Part shown: piece after piece, positions 25,383 through 38,095 of the stretch
How positions within the stretch are numbered: position 1 is the first letter of the stretch
How the letters are laid out: each line of letters begins with the position of its first letter
DNA from: Sindora glabra
Lineage: Eukaryota; Streptophyta; Magnoliopsida; Fabales; Fabaceae
DNA length: 64,000 bases
Direction of reading: 5' to 3'
Assembly (NCBI GenBank): GCA_020226215.1
Contig: CM035232.1
Location: forward strand, 16,466,316 to 16,530,315
Made by a program: the position numbers and the translations under genes
The notes under the pieces: model-generated
The model's database searches: none
What the model was told of the DNA's origin: nothing
What the model saw: only the letters and a program-made list of their open reading frames with translations

Positions 25383-27324
25383 CAATTAAATTAGTAACTA
25401 TTAAAAGATCATCAGAATAATTAAAATTTTAATAAATACCAAATTTTTACTTATTCTCTTATAAACTTATTAGATGAAAGATTTAAATTATAAAATTAAA
25501 TTTTTAAATAATATTTTATCATAATGTGATGTATATATTCATAAAATATTTAACTGAATATGAAATTAAAATATAATCTACATCACGAAAATAACTATTT
25601 TATTAGTAAACTATGTTAGTCCACAATATGGTATAATTTGATTTATAAAAATTAATTACATATAGATTATATATTTTTAAGAAATTGCTAAATAAGAATT
25701 CTAATACTATAATACATTATTTATTTTTCATTTATCATATGTAATATTTATGTTATATAAATAATAAAAATATATAATGCAAAAAAAAATTATTTAAATA
25801 CTTGAAAATAATGTATTAAATTACATACCAAAAAATTATTAAAAAATTAATAAATTATAATGTTGTATTTCTTATATAAAAATAAAAAAATCACATCATT
25901 TGATAAAATATTTAATTAATTAGGGTAACAAAATATTAAGTATAAGTTTAGTAAAATTCAATCTTTAAAATTCAAATTCCTAAAATTCAATGGTAAAATA
26001 TTTAATTATTTTATAGTAATTTAAATGTGATATTTGACTTTAACATCCAAAAGTTAATATTTAAAACAATTTTAGGTTAATAATTTTGGCCCTACTAGTT
26101 TTATTAGATAATATTTTTCAAAGAAAAAAAGTCATAAATGTATATTGATAAAGGGATAAAATGGTACTTCTATATTTGATTATTAAAAATGATCTATAAA
26201 ACTATAGTAATAAAAGAAAGTAAGTTTCTTTGATATTTAGGTAATATTGATTAAAAATACAATTCAATATTAATAAATTTGACTAATTCTAAAGTATTTT
26301 TAATAGATATAAAATATATAATTAATTCACTTAATACAAAAAAATAAGAGATAATTATAAAGTAATAAGTAAAATAGAATTAAACAAATATTTCATCAAA
26401 TGATGTGATTTTTTTTATTTTTAAGTAAGAATTACGACATTATAATATCTTAATTTTTTTAAAAAAATTTACGTATAATTCAACATATCATTTTTAAGTA
26501 TTTAATTAAAAATTCTTATGCATAATTTTTTTATTTATATAATATTAATATTATATGTCACAAAATAAAAAATAAATAATGTATTATAATTTTATGATTC
26601 TCATTTAACAATTTCTTAGGAACATATAATGTATATGTAATTAATTTTTTATAAATTAAATTGTATCATATAATGGATTAGTATAGTTTACTAATGAAAT
26701 ATTTATTTTCATGATGCAGATTATATTCTAATTTCATGTTTATTTAAAAAATTTTGCAGATTATACATCATATTAGGATAAAATATTTTTTAAAAATTTT
26801 ATTTTATAATTTAAATCTTCCAATAAATAAGTTTACAAGAGAATAAGTAAAAATTTATATTTATTGAGATTTTAATTATTCCAATAATTTTTAATAGCTA
26901 TCAATTTTATTATATTATGTATATTATATAATATTATGAGAGTTAATAAAATTATTGATTATTATTTAAAATTTTAAATAATTAATATAAAAAAATTTAA
27001 AATGTCAAAAATTAAATTAAATATAAATTAAGTAAAGATTAAATATAAAATAAAAATAAAAAAATAAATTAAAAATAAGTCAATTTTTTTAAAAAATAAG
27101 TCCAAATAAAAAAAGTATAAATTAAATAAAATAAGTTAAAATTAAATAAATTAAGAAATTTTATATTCTGATTACGGAAGTTGTGCATGATTAGTCGATC
27201 ACGAGTCCTTTCTCATGATTCAGTCAATTTTTTAAAAAAGAATTTAAAAATTTTTAAAAATATTTTTTTGGCACAATATTTTAAAAGTCTCGTTTTGAAA
27301 ATCGCGTATCCTGATAAAAAAGCC
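24928..27324. repeat. 2.4-kb foldback at the PMD end of MULE A (second copy)
   Basis: Same structure as 3469-5865, here in the full MULE A context. Its outer right end is the element terminus at 27324. The inward-facing terminal-repeat copy starts at 24928. Transcription running through the PMD gene into this region would give RNA able to fold on itself over most of 900 bases. Confidence 0.7.
25329..25379. repeat. (AT)n microsatellite, second copy
   Basis: Equivalent of 3871-3919 with one additional AT unit. Confidence 0.95.
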
Positions 27325-27334
27325 GTGAAAGCTG
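27222..27334 (-). repeat. MULE A right terminal inverted repeat and target-site copy
   Basis: Terminal inverted repeat 27222-27324 (reads inward on the - strand) followed by target-site copy 27325-27334. The equivalent in the duplicate is 5763-5875. Confidence 0.7.
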
Positions 27335-27659
27335 AGCTGTGTGTTCTCTGTGCCTAAGAAAAGAAACAAAAAGGATAAAAGAAAGAGAGTAGGGCGGTGG
27401 GAGAGACAAAAGAAGTTGAGCTGTACCTGTTGCAACAGGGAAAAGCTGGCGGGCAGAAGAGAGAGATGAAACATTTTGAGAGAGGAGCAAAAAAAAAAAG
27501 TAAAAAAATACTGGAATCCGTACATAGTAGCAGCCAGAACTAAAAATAAATAAATAAATAAAGAAAAATTGGCAGGATTTTGGAGAGAGAACAAAAGCCA
27601 CACGTGAGGGAGAGAAGAGGGAGAAAAAGAAGGAAGGGATGCTATATCGTGTGTGAGAC

Positions 27660-28924
27660 TAATGATTTGTTTGGCTGGACGTAAAATGGGAGCGGCGTAA
27701 ATGAAAGTGAAAATAATTTTACTTAAGTTGTTTGAAATGTGTGGAAATAAAGGGAAAGTAAATAAGAGTGAAATAAATTTTTTTTATTTAGAATAGGTGA
27801 AAATAGAGGGGAAGAAAATATGAACGAGTAAAATAATTAAAATATCCTTTTGTTATGTTATGTTGAGGTAATTATACTATTATGTAATAAAATTTAATAA
27901 AAATTAATTTACAGATAAATGAAATTATGCTAAATTTTTTTCTTATTATTAACATATTTATATTTATAATTATAAATTTCATATAATTAATAAATTTTAT
28001 GAAATTTGCATTATAATTCTAAATAATTTACGGATAAATGAAATTCTGCTGAATCTATTTTTGATGATATTATTTATTTTTAAGTTATTTATTTTATTCA
28101 TAAAATACTAATTTCAAATTTAAATATTTTTTAGTGGATATTAGTTAAATATTTTATATTTGATGATATTAGTTATTTTTAAGATATTAGTTATTTTTTA
28201 CTATATATAATTTATTTTATATTTGATGATATTTTATGGATTTATTTTATTAATAAAATACTAATTTCAAAGTTAAAAATTTATTTTATTCACAAAATTG
28301 ATTTAGGAATAATTGAATTGATTTTGAAATAATAAATTCAGAAATAATTAATAAGTGGAACGCAGTAACCTGAACTTGGAATGTAAATTTGATGATGTAT
28401 TTCATCTATAAATTGAGTAAAATTATTAATTTGCATTAATTGTAAATATTAAATTTCTTCACAGCTTCAATACAAAGGCAATTCGAACTGAGGGAAAGCA
28501 AACCTTGTGATTGGGGGGAAATACAAAAAATGAAATAAAAATTTTGCGCTGGTTCCAATATCTAATTTATTTTGATATATCATAATTTTGAAATATTTTA
28601 TTCTTAAAATTTTTAATTTAAAAAATTACAATTATATTAGCCGAACTATAGGCTGACAGAATCAGATGGTGGGGGCCGTGGGCTGAGGAGACACTCTGCA
28701 GAAGGACAACATTGGAAATGTGAATGGGGCAAGCCATTTCACCGCAATTTCACTTTGTTTTTAGGGGGTAGGAAATTACGTTGGGTCCCACCTTTTTTTC
28801 CTATCCAATTTACGCTTCCTCACCAGTTCATCCAGAAGCCAAACAAGTGAAATTCACCTTTTCACCTCCCATTTCACCCGCTTATTTGCTTTCCCCCTCC
28901 TTCCCCCTATTCCAAACAGAGTGT
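27660..28924. mobile_element. Putative non-autonomous DNA element, second copy
   Basis: Duplicate of 6201-7465 with the same inverted blocks and no coding capacity. The boundaries are equally uncertain. Confidence 0.3.
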
Positions 28925-29549
28925 AAAAAATAATAATAATAAAAATTATTCTACTGACCGAAAATAATAATACAAGAAGAGATAGCATAATTTTTTAGAG
29001 TGGGCGTGACGGGAAAATTTCAAAAATATATAGAAAGAGAAAGTGCTATTCACCTAGGGAGAGAAATGCAAGAAAAGTTGACTTAGGGACATTATCCCAT
29101 ACTCCTTGCCCGTTGTAATCTCACTCTTTCTATTAGAATTCAACCCTTCATCAATTTCATTTTAAATATTTTTCATAACTAATTTTATTTAAAATCTTAT
29201 TTCATGTATTTTCAATCTTCCACTAATAAATATTCATATTTTTTAAAATAATTATTTTAAATTTCCCATCATTCTCAAAATAATTTAGCAACTATAAAAA
29301 TTTCATAATTCTTTATAAAAATCATTCAAATAAGTCTTAGCTTAATAATAATCATCTAAAGTAAATTTATTTCAACCAATCTCAAATTAAAAATAGCCAT
29401 TTTGAAATAAATCTTTGTACCTATCACCAGTATTATTTTAATATTTCAAAACCTTTAATATGAAAAATAAATTTATATTCAAATATTAATCAAATAAATA
29501 AATAATTCTCTACCAACCTTAAGTTTATTGAATTCTAAGTTTTCATTAG

Positions 29550-31591
29550 GGATATTACAAGTTCTCCCCCTTCAAGAAAATTTATTCTCGAATTTTCTAA
29601 GAGATAAATTTTCTAGGAGGCAAACATGACTACACAAAATTACCAACAGCTTATATATCAATTCAATGCATCATCATTTCAACTAAACTATTCTTAGTGA
29701 TTTCACATACTACTTTAGCGCATTTACATAAATTTCCACTAGTTAAATAATTTTGCAAATCACTTTCCTTAGGCTTGAGCTAACTTGCTCTTATACATGT
29801 CAACATATTTTGACAAATCATACACAATGAACACCCTACACACTAATTAAAGTGAATTACACAATCTTTAAATGCATCTCTCATCTCTCATTTCTCATTT
29901 ATTTAAGAGATGCTATTTACTTTAGCATTGGTCATTCATTACAATTTCGAGACATTCCACTCACAACCAAATAATGATTCTAGCAATCACTGTAGAAGCA
30001 AAGCATAGTCAACAATCCACTATCAAGGTTTTCAATTAAAGTTCCAATTACACAAACAAGCTTAGGGCACAAACCTATAACTTGACCTTATCCAAATCTA
30101 TAATCATACTTGCAATCACATTCATACCTCATTCAATTAACTAATAAAATTTACAAATCGATTACAAATTAGATCCATATATGCTCGATGACAAATCATA
30201 CAAATTGCTAATGCAATGTTATCCTCACAATTTCATTTCAAAGTTCATCAACAATCATTCATGTTATACAAACTTACAGTCATAAACACATTAAGCAATA
30301 TCACAAACACGAGTTTCACACACAATCCATCTCGAGTATTTGGCATTCGACAATCACTCAAATAGCTAACCAAATGCAATCACATCAAACAATACCATCT
30401 AACGTTAACCAAATATTAATCATAACACAATGCACAATAGCGTAGAAAATGGCTATAGTAGCTTTTTAATAAAAAATCACCGAATGATCATAGTCGATAT
30501 CTAAGATTTTTTCTTATATCTTCAGTCCAGCCTTATCCCCTACCACCCTAGGCCTAAGACCACTAACATTTTTCCTTCCAACTCTTACCACTCCTCTCCT
30601 CCTCTACAAAGGATATTTATCTCTCCTCATCACATATCATATACAAAGTGAGTACTCATACTTATAATGACCATTATAGGCACCAATCATATCTCATATT
30701 ACCATAGGCATCGCATCACTATGATGGGACACCATAGGTGTCAACTATTCATTTCATGACTACGTGTCATAAGGTATGGTCAGAACATCAACTATGCCAT
30801 AGGGGTTTCATTAATAAAATCTGTCATTCTCATGTCATCAACCATTCCAAATCAATGAATCACAAACTTCATCACATTGCTTCGAGCACACTCATTTCCT
30901 TAATCAACAGAGTACTTGTCAAATTAATCATAAACCACAATTTAGAGTTCATTTCATGTAATAGAAGTCATTCATTTCATACATTTTTAACTGTTTATTA
31001 CACATTCAAGTTATTCACTTCACACAATTCCAACCATCTATTTCACTTCACATCAATCACAAATCACAATTTAAATCATCACATGCATCCGATATTTGGA
31101 TCAAAAACAATTCATCAAGGAAATAATTTATCCTATAAGATAAACTATAACAAAATTCAATTGATTGACAATCAGTGACTAACACACACAATAAGAAATC
31201 TATGGAGATCTTCAAAGACACACCTCATGGTATGTTTAACTTGCTTATTCAAATTTGACAGTTGGATCATTCTAACTCATTTATCATAAAAAACTTAAAC
31301 CATGCTCTGATACCATCCTGTCATGATCAAGATGGATTGTGATATTATTATATCATAGAACTAATCAAGAATGAAAAAGTAAGGCTCAAATTTTATAGAT
31401 CTGAATATTTTAAAAAAATTACTCAAAATAAATGTATTTGAAAATTGAAAATTATGCTCGGTGTTATTTTAAAATTAATTTAAAGGGAGGTTATTAAAAT
31501 TATTTAAATTAATTTAAAAAAAGAAGAAGGCGGCAACCTAAGAAGAAAAGATCAAGTTGGTGACGCACTAAGGAGCCGTATTACAATTTGA
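29550..31591 (-). mobile_element. LTR-retrotransposon-derived fragments, second copy
   Basis: Duplicate of 8091-10134. The primer-binding site is at 31315-31304 on the - strand, the polypurine tract at 29576-29560, and the LTR-like start at 29559-29550. No coding content recognised. Confidence 0.45.
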
Positions 31592-33262
31592 TAAAGTCAT
31601 GCAGAAACGGTAGAACAACAGAACAGCAGAGAAGCAGAGCAGCAAGCCACAATGAAAAACTTGAAGGTAGGCACCGTACTGTGAAGCTTCATCAATACAT
31701 GAAGACTGCAACACAAATACATAGGAATACAAGTTGCAATCTTTGACAAGTCAAAGAGGCAAATAATATTTTACAAGCTTCAGGCAGTAATACATGCCTA
31801 TATAAAGAAATGATTTCATGCAATCTCCCTTTAAAAGTTTTAGCTATCATAGCAATTGGGTGCAATAATGAAGGTTTGCTCTGCAAAGTGCAAAAGTGGC
31901 GAAGGTTTGACAAAAAGAAATATTGAATGTGATTTTATAATAATGTATGAGAGAAAAAATTATAATATATTTGTATTTGTAAGAATTATTATAATTATAT
32001 TTTGTCTCATACCTATTTCTTTTGCACAAAATCTCTTTTTATTTTAATGCCAATATTAAAGACCCACCAAATATTGATCTAAAGACCTTGTCGGTGCATC
32101 TAGAAGTCAAATGCTAAATGAAACACTCACTTTCGATTTAATTAAACCTAATGATAATTTCCAATTAGGTTTTAACGGCACTTTCGGTATATAATTTGTG
32201 TCCTGCCTAATGATAATTTCTAACTAGATTTTTATTGGTTTCGGAATATAATTAGCGTCCTACCTAAAAGCATTGAATAACCATTTTTTCCTTACCATTT
32301 TCATTATTTAAAAAAAATTGTCTTGAGAATTTCTTTTTACTGTCAGACCGCCCATTAATTAAAGATAAATTCTTCAATGTATTGAATTTTATTTAATGTT
32401 ATATTAAATTTTATATTTTTAAATGAAAATTATTTGATTTAACAATTTTGTAGCTCATCAACAAGATCAAACTTCCCGCACGATAAAATTAAACTTAAAT
32501 ATTGGAGCATCCCTTGACGGTCATCCACCATGACTGTCTAATATTTTCTTCTTTGGGCGGATGATTTTAATCACTACCTTAAACAAGATGTTCATTGATT
32601 AATGTTTAGAATATATTTCAAAATTTGTCGTCCACGTGTCAATGAATTTTTTTGCAAACAAATAGTAATATTATATGTAAAAAATGGATTTTTTAATTTA
32701 ATTTTAAATATAAGTTAAGAATTATTATTAATTATAAAATAATATGATAAAATTATAAATTTTAATTTAATAAATATAAAAAAAAATTAAAATTTAATAT
32801 CAAATATCATTCCCAATATCTTTAACATTTTTGTTATTTTAAATTTATCAAAAATCATGGTAAATTGTCAATTCTTTCATCCTTATCGTGGATAGAAAAT
32901 GACTTGAAGGAAAATAAATTGAATGGTAACAGAAAATACTTGATTTATTTAATTTTGTGTGTATGGAATAATATTGAACATCGTTATTAATAAAAGTAAA
33001 TTACTTTAACTTCCCCTAAGATTGTTTTAATTATATCCGAACCTCTCTTTTTGTTTTAAATTAATCTAAAACCCCTATTAATAACTAAAGGTAACGGTGT
33101 CATGTTGGATAAGGAAAAGTCGAGAGTGCCTCCCTACAAAAGAACGCTTATATTTCCGTTTCCCTTTCTGTTCTTTCTGTCAGAATAAGGAAAAACAAGC
33201 TCTCCGTTTCTAAATCCCAGTTAGAAATTTTCTCTTCAGGCAGTTAAAAGAAATCTCACGAA

Positions 33263-33600
33263 CTATATTTATCAATCTGGTAAATTTTATAATACTCCAA
33301 GGTTTCAAAACATAAGATGACGTAACAATTTCAAAAATTATTATATTAAAATTATTTAATCATACCCACTAAAAATAGATAATTATAATTAAATAATTTT
33401 AAAATTTATTACGTCACTTCAAATTTTAAAATTCTTAAGAGCTATACTTATTAATCTGGTAAATTCTATAATACTCTAAAATTTTAAATTTCAAAATTAT
33501 GTAATATTTAAAGAATTATTACATTAAATTATTTAAAAATAAATAATCATAATTAAATAATTACGATATAATAATTTTAAATTTTATCGATTGTGAAACT
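33263..33600. repeat. Diverged tandem duplication, period about 179 bp
   Basis: Units begin ctat(a/a)tttat.aatctggtaaatt at 33263 and 33442 and share a run of matching AT-rich blocks ending in an attaaataatt motif. No coding capacity. It starts shortly after the duplicated 11.7-kb block ends. Confidence 0.7.
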
Positions 33601-35163
33601 CTTAAGCACCGTAGCAAGCACGCCATGCTCCCCGTCCGGAGTTTCTTCATCTTCAATGCTCTGTGAAAAGACAGTGTATTAACTCATCTACATTCTGTAA
33701 TTTTTTTTTTTTTTACTTTGCTCAATCCGCCAAATTAATACCCTGTACTCATAGTTTCTTGTCAATTTAGATCTGTCATGCTATGTGTGGATTGAATATC
33801 AAGAAATGGGAGTCGAGGGAATCAGAGTACGAAGTTTACACTGCTAGCTCCATTTTAGACCTGCTTTACTTAGTTGCTTCAATTTACGGGGTTTTTTTAG
33901 ACAGGAAAGACTTTGGCGTACCAAATGTATGGTGCACCCATCTCCATTAAAAGTTCGTATTTTTTTAATTGTGTAATATTATATAAATTGAATAAAATTT
34001 AATAATTTTTAAATATTAATATATCATATGTATCTTAATTTTTTTTTTCTAGATTTTTGCAGGAATGTAAATGTTTGGCTGAGACTGTTTTCCTTTTTGA
34101 GTCTGAGGATGAGAATGTGACTTTTCTTTCATTTCTTTTTGCATTGATTATTGTCCATTTTAATTCTGTTAATTGCTTATTGCTTTTATTTTTCATTTTA
34201 GTGTGAGAAAATTTGAAACAAAACAAGGTGTTTGTCCTGTATGTTCTTTCACTTGTAGCTTATATTGGATCTTAATACAGCATTGTGAACTATTGTTTTC
34301 CAACACATCATATATTTTTTAAAGGGAGGTTAATTTTATTATATATTAAATAAAATTCAGCACATGAATGAATTAATTTTATTGATGAATTATAAATTAT
34401 TAGATTATATAATTTTTATTAAAAGTATAAAATTTAATATGAATTATCAAATATTTAATATAGGACAGAACTTAATAAAGGCTTTCCAAAATTATACCGC
34501 CAGAAGTGAAAGGGTGTCCAATTAAATTTTCAAATTAATAAGAAGGTTTGATATATAAATAGGTTTCTAATTTAAAGGGCAGTTGTAGTAATAATTGACA
34601 AGTTGTATTTCACCAAAAAATAATAATAATAATAATTGACAACTTGTGAGGACGAATACATACAAACTCGAAATGACATATCAATAATAAGGGAAGTAAG
34701 AAATAAATGGAAGTAGGGACGGACAAATCATAGATTAGTGCTTTGTCCCAATGCTAGTCAAAAGTACGTGAAGGGGAAGAATATGCTTCAAGCGGTGCCA
34801 AATGCCAATGGACACGCTTCCGCCGCCTTTTAATGCCATAAATAAAAATATTATAACTAAAATCTTTGTCTGAATTTATTATTGACCAATCCCAGACTGC
34901 TTAATTTAGATTATAAAAAATCTAACCAATGGGAGCCCAGAGCTGATCAGCTGCGTGACGGATGTAAATTGACACAAAGTTAAAAGAAACAAGAAAAAAC
35001 CTCCGAACTAATCATAAGAAATTAAATGAAACCTATGGCCAACAAAAAAAAAAATGAAACCAACTCAAGCAATTGGCTTTATCTATGTTTTTTTTTTTAA
35101 AAAAAAAAATTATTTCTAAGAGCTTGTCTTCACGAAACAATGGAATTTCTTCCCTGTATCACA

Positions 35164-35168
<5 letters not shown>

Positions 35169-35214
<46 letters not shown>
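35169..35214. repeat. (CT)n microsatellite
   Basis: 23 uninterrupted CT units. Such tracts are common in plant core promoters and 5' leaders, but no linked gene start is visible here. Confidence 0.95.
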
Positions 35215-35217
<3 letters not shown>

Positions 35218-36182
35218 CCTAAAAACACGACATTAAGAAAGAGATCATCTGAAAAAGTGTCTTGTTGTTCAATTTTAAAATAATAACAATTTTTCTTCTC
35301 TAATTGACTTGCTTTTTATTTATCCTTAGTAGGGCTTTATAAGAATCAACTTTACAACATTTATTGATTTATTTCCCTTTGTATCTTTCATATATATTTC
35401 AAAATTATTATTATATTAATAAATGATAAATTAATATCAATTTTTAAATATTTTTATTATAAGTAGTTTGTAATATAATTACTTTTTAATAATAAAATTC
35501 AAAATAATATATTTTTATATTTTTTATAAACTAATATGATCTATTATTCAAAAATGATAATAACTATAATATTTTTATTATATTAAATTATATGATAAAA
35601 TATTTAATTCAGAATAATATATGAAATATACATTTATTATTTTTATAAAAATTATTATTATTAATTAGTCTTATTTTATTTCATTCTTACATTATCTTAT
35701 TTTTCTAGACATAATAAATCATTTTTAACTATAAAACAAAATTATAAAATAATTATCCCATTCCATTCTGCTCTCCATTCCCTTACTTATATTATTTCCA
35801 TTGTAATCCTTTTTCATTTTATCCAATTAAATATGTTTAGTCCTACTAAAAATTCATAGTCTGTGTTAGGAATAGATGATAATTTTTGCATGAGATTAAC
35901 ACTAAAAAGTAAATATAATAGGAAAATTTTAAATCTATTTTTTTCCATTCTTTAGGAAAGAGAAAGCAAAAATAATTAACATATAATTTTCTTTTTGAGC
36001 ATTAATATAAGAATATCCTCTTTGGTTAGGTGATATTTCGTTTGAATCATAACTATTATTAAAAAATAAAGCAATCTCAAAAAAAATAATGATTCATTAT
36101 CTTTAATCCAGCTATTTTAGCTGTGAAAATTTTAAAGGGTACATACATATTTTCATTCATGTGATGAATTTCCCAATAGACC

Positions 36183-36280
36183 CATGTATTTTGGCGATTT
36201 GACCCAAACACTGTTCGCACGAAAAGTAATTCCTCAAATGCTGCGCCGTAAAAATTAATGACCGAAATACTTATTTTTTT
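36183..36280 (+). repeat. MULE B left target-site copy and terminal inverted repeat
   Basis: Target-site duplication 36183-36192 and terminal inverted repeat from 36193 to about 36280. The segment gaaaagtaattcctcaaatg is shared with the MULE A terminus apart from a few bases. Confidence 0.85.
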
Positions 36281-36289
36281 TAATACTTT

Positions 36290-36449
36290 CTGAATCACGG
36301 CCTTTGGCAGGCCGTGATTCAGAATTTATTTTTTTTTATTTTTTTTGACTGAAACACGGCCTTTGGCAGGCCGTGATTCAAATTTATTTTTTTTTATTTT
36401 TTTTTGAATGTTGCCCGTGATTCAGTTAAATTTTTACTGAATCACGGGC
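36290..36449. repeat. Three subterminal hairpins of MULE B
   Basis: 36290-36322 has 13-nt perfect arms (ctgaatcacggcc / ggccgtgattcag) around a 7-nt loop. About 36349-36381 is a near-copy with one arm mismatch. 36413-36449 has 13-nt perfect arms (gcccgtgattcag / ctgaatcacgggc) around an 11-nt loop. All share a cgtgattcag core, spaced by T-rich linkers. A shorter relative lies at 45963-45985 inside the other end. The likely role is transposase or host-factor binding, or DNA secondary structure. This is inference. Confidence 0.9.
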
Positions 36450-36687
36450 AACCGTGATTTATATTTTTTTAATTATTTTTTAATTTATTATTTAATTTAA
36501 ATTTAATTTTTTAATTTGAAATTATTTTATATATTTTAATTATTTATAATTTGTGACCTTTAATTTTGATAATTTGTACTTGATTTAATTTTTTATATTT
36601 TAAATTTTTTATACTAATTAACTAATGCTCTAAATTATAATAAAAAATTATTAAAATTTTATATTTTACAATGTTTTAATTCTTGTT

Positions 36688-36860
36688 TAAAAATAAAAAA
36701 AATTACATCATTAGTTAAAATATTTAATTAATTATGAAAATTAATGTATGTTAAAGTGATAAAAAGAATTGCATCATTAAATAAAATATTTAATTAATTA
36801 TGAAAATTAATGTATGTTAAATTTAAATAAAAAATCACACCATTAGATAAAATATTTAAT
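36688..36860. repeat. Subterminal AT-rich motif repeated three times
   Basis: Three copies of a motif like aaaatcacatcattagataaaatatttaatt, at about 36690-36735, 36762-36800 and 36828-36860. MULE A has the same motif at about 3405-3440, 4428-4462 and 4926-4957, in mixed orientation. Its presence in both elements at similar distance from the PMD-side terminus suggests a family-specific cis element. Confidence 0.6.
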
Positions 36861-36969
36861 TATGATATATATGATAAATTAATTCAATTGTATAATAACA
36901 AGAAAATAAATTGTATTAAAATTATATTATTCAATATATTGTGACTTTGAACTTCAAAAAATAAGAATG

Positions 36970-36973
<4 letters not shown>

Positions 36974-37029
<56 letters not shown>
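36974..37029. repeat. (AT)n microsatellite in MULE B
   Basis: About 28 AT units in the AT-rich PMD-side non-coding part. Confidence 0.95.
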
Positions 37030-37032
<3 letters not shown>

Positions 37033-38095
37033 CAATAAAAAGGAATAAAATTTGAATAAATAAAATTTAATTTAATGTTACTTGTTAGTCTTAAGAATAA
37101 AATACATAATTAATTAATTTTATTAATAATTTTAATATTAAAATTTTAATTCACTTAAAATACTTATATAAAATATCTAAGTATTTTTCCCAGGTGTGAT
37201 AGTCTAATAAAGATCTAATTATTGACATTTTGAATTTTAGTGTGATAGTATCTATTGAAGATTTTAATTAATAATTTAATTTACTATCTAAATATTGTAT
37301 AATATACATAATATAATAAGGTTATTACTTCTTTAATAATTAAATATTAAAAATACTAATTGATTACATAATAAATATCTAATAATACTATTATTATTTA
37401 AATACTAATTTACTATCTAAATAATAGTTATTATTTATTTAATATCTAATAATACTATTATTATTTAAATACTAATTTATTACATAATAAATATTTCAAA
37501 AAAATAAGGTTATTACTTCTTTAATAATTAAATATTAAAAATTTTCTAATCGAAGTATTTATCATTACTCTATGAATGTTAATCTGTTTTAAAAGTTAAT
37601 TTATAGAATCAGATCAGAAGAATAATCGAGTAAAATATTATCATGTTATTAATATAATTTAGTAGTAGAATAATGTTAATTTTTTTATGATGTTAACAAG
37701 TTTTTGACGGCATTATAGTTATTATTAAAATGACAGTTGTTTACTGTTTAGTAATATTGTACTAATATTATTAATTGTTAGTAACTTGAAAAAATTTTAA
37801 TATTAAAAATGGTAGCTATTAAAAATATTCCAACATTATGAATATAAGTTAATATATTATAATATTTATTATTTATTTAATATGTAAGAACATTATTTAT
37901 TTATTAAATAAATATAAGTATTACTATTGGTGTGCAATAATAATTATTAGATTGGTTTGAGTTAATGGATAAGTATGGAGATAATGTTTAATTTGTGTAA
38001 TTTATTTACAAATTTGAACATTACGATAAATGAAAAATGAGACAAAATTAATTCTGAATAGAAGATTGAATGAATGAATGAATTAAATTATTAAA

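Larger units (their letters stand above)
15932..27324 (+). mobile_element. MULE A: degenerate Mutator-like element with transposase and PMD pseudogenes (11.4 kb)
   Basis: The left terminus at 15932 (ggctttttgg) and the right terminus, read in reverse from 27324 (ggcttttttatc), both start GGC. They align for about 100 bp; both reach a conserved block (aattcctaaaatgctgtgct at 15970 on the left) 36-38 bases in. MULE B termini have the same block at offset 35. The flanks 15922-15931 (gtgaaagtta) and 27325-27334 (gtgaaagctg) match at 8 of 10 positions, fitting a decayed MULE target-site duplication (usually 9-11 bp). Order inside: TIR, TATA-like box, leader, AT-rich putative intron, transposase, PMD gene, foldback, TIR. 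Both genes are dead. It is clearly older than MULE B. Confidence 0.8.
21460..33175. repeat. Copy 2 of the 11.7-kb near-identical direct duplication
   Basis: This is the partner of 1-11715, with an offset of 21456-21460 that drifts only through small indels. Here the sequence continues past the point where copy 1 stops: after 33175 comes unique DNA. To the left it continues into the transposase half of MULE A, so this copy sits in complete context. Confidence 0.95.
33176..36182. other. Intergenic DNA between the duplicated segment and MULE B
   Basis: No gene recognised. The first 430 bp hold a diverged tandem repeat. 33600-34310 is a less AT-rich stretch with only short open frames. 34700-35230 is promoter-like in character (ccaatggg near 34925, a (CT)n tract, short leader-like sequence). 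35290-36180 is AT-rich. Because MULE B is inserted at 36183, the right part of this stretch was originally contiguous with the upstream region of the ARM-fold gene that now begins at 46371. Confidence 0.5.
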
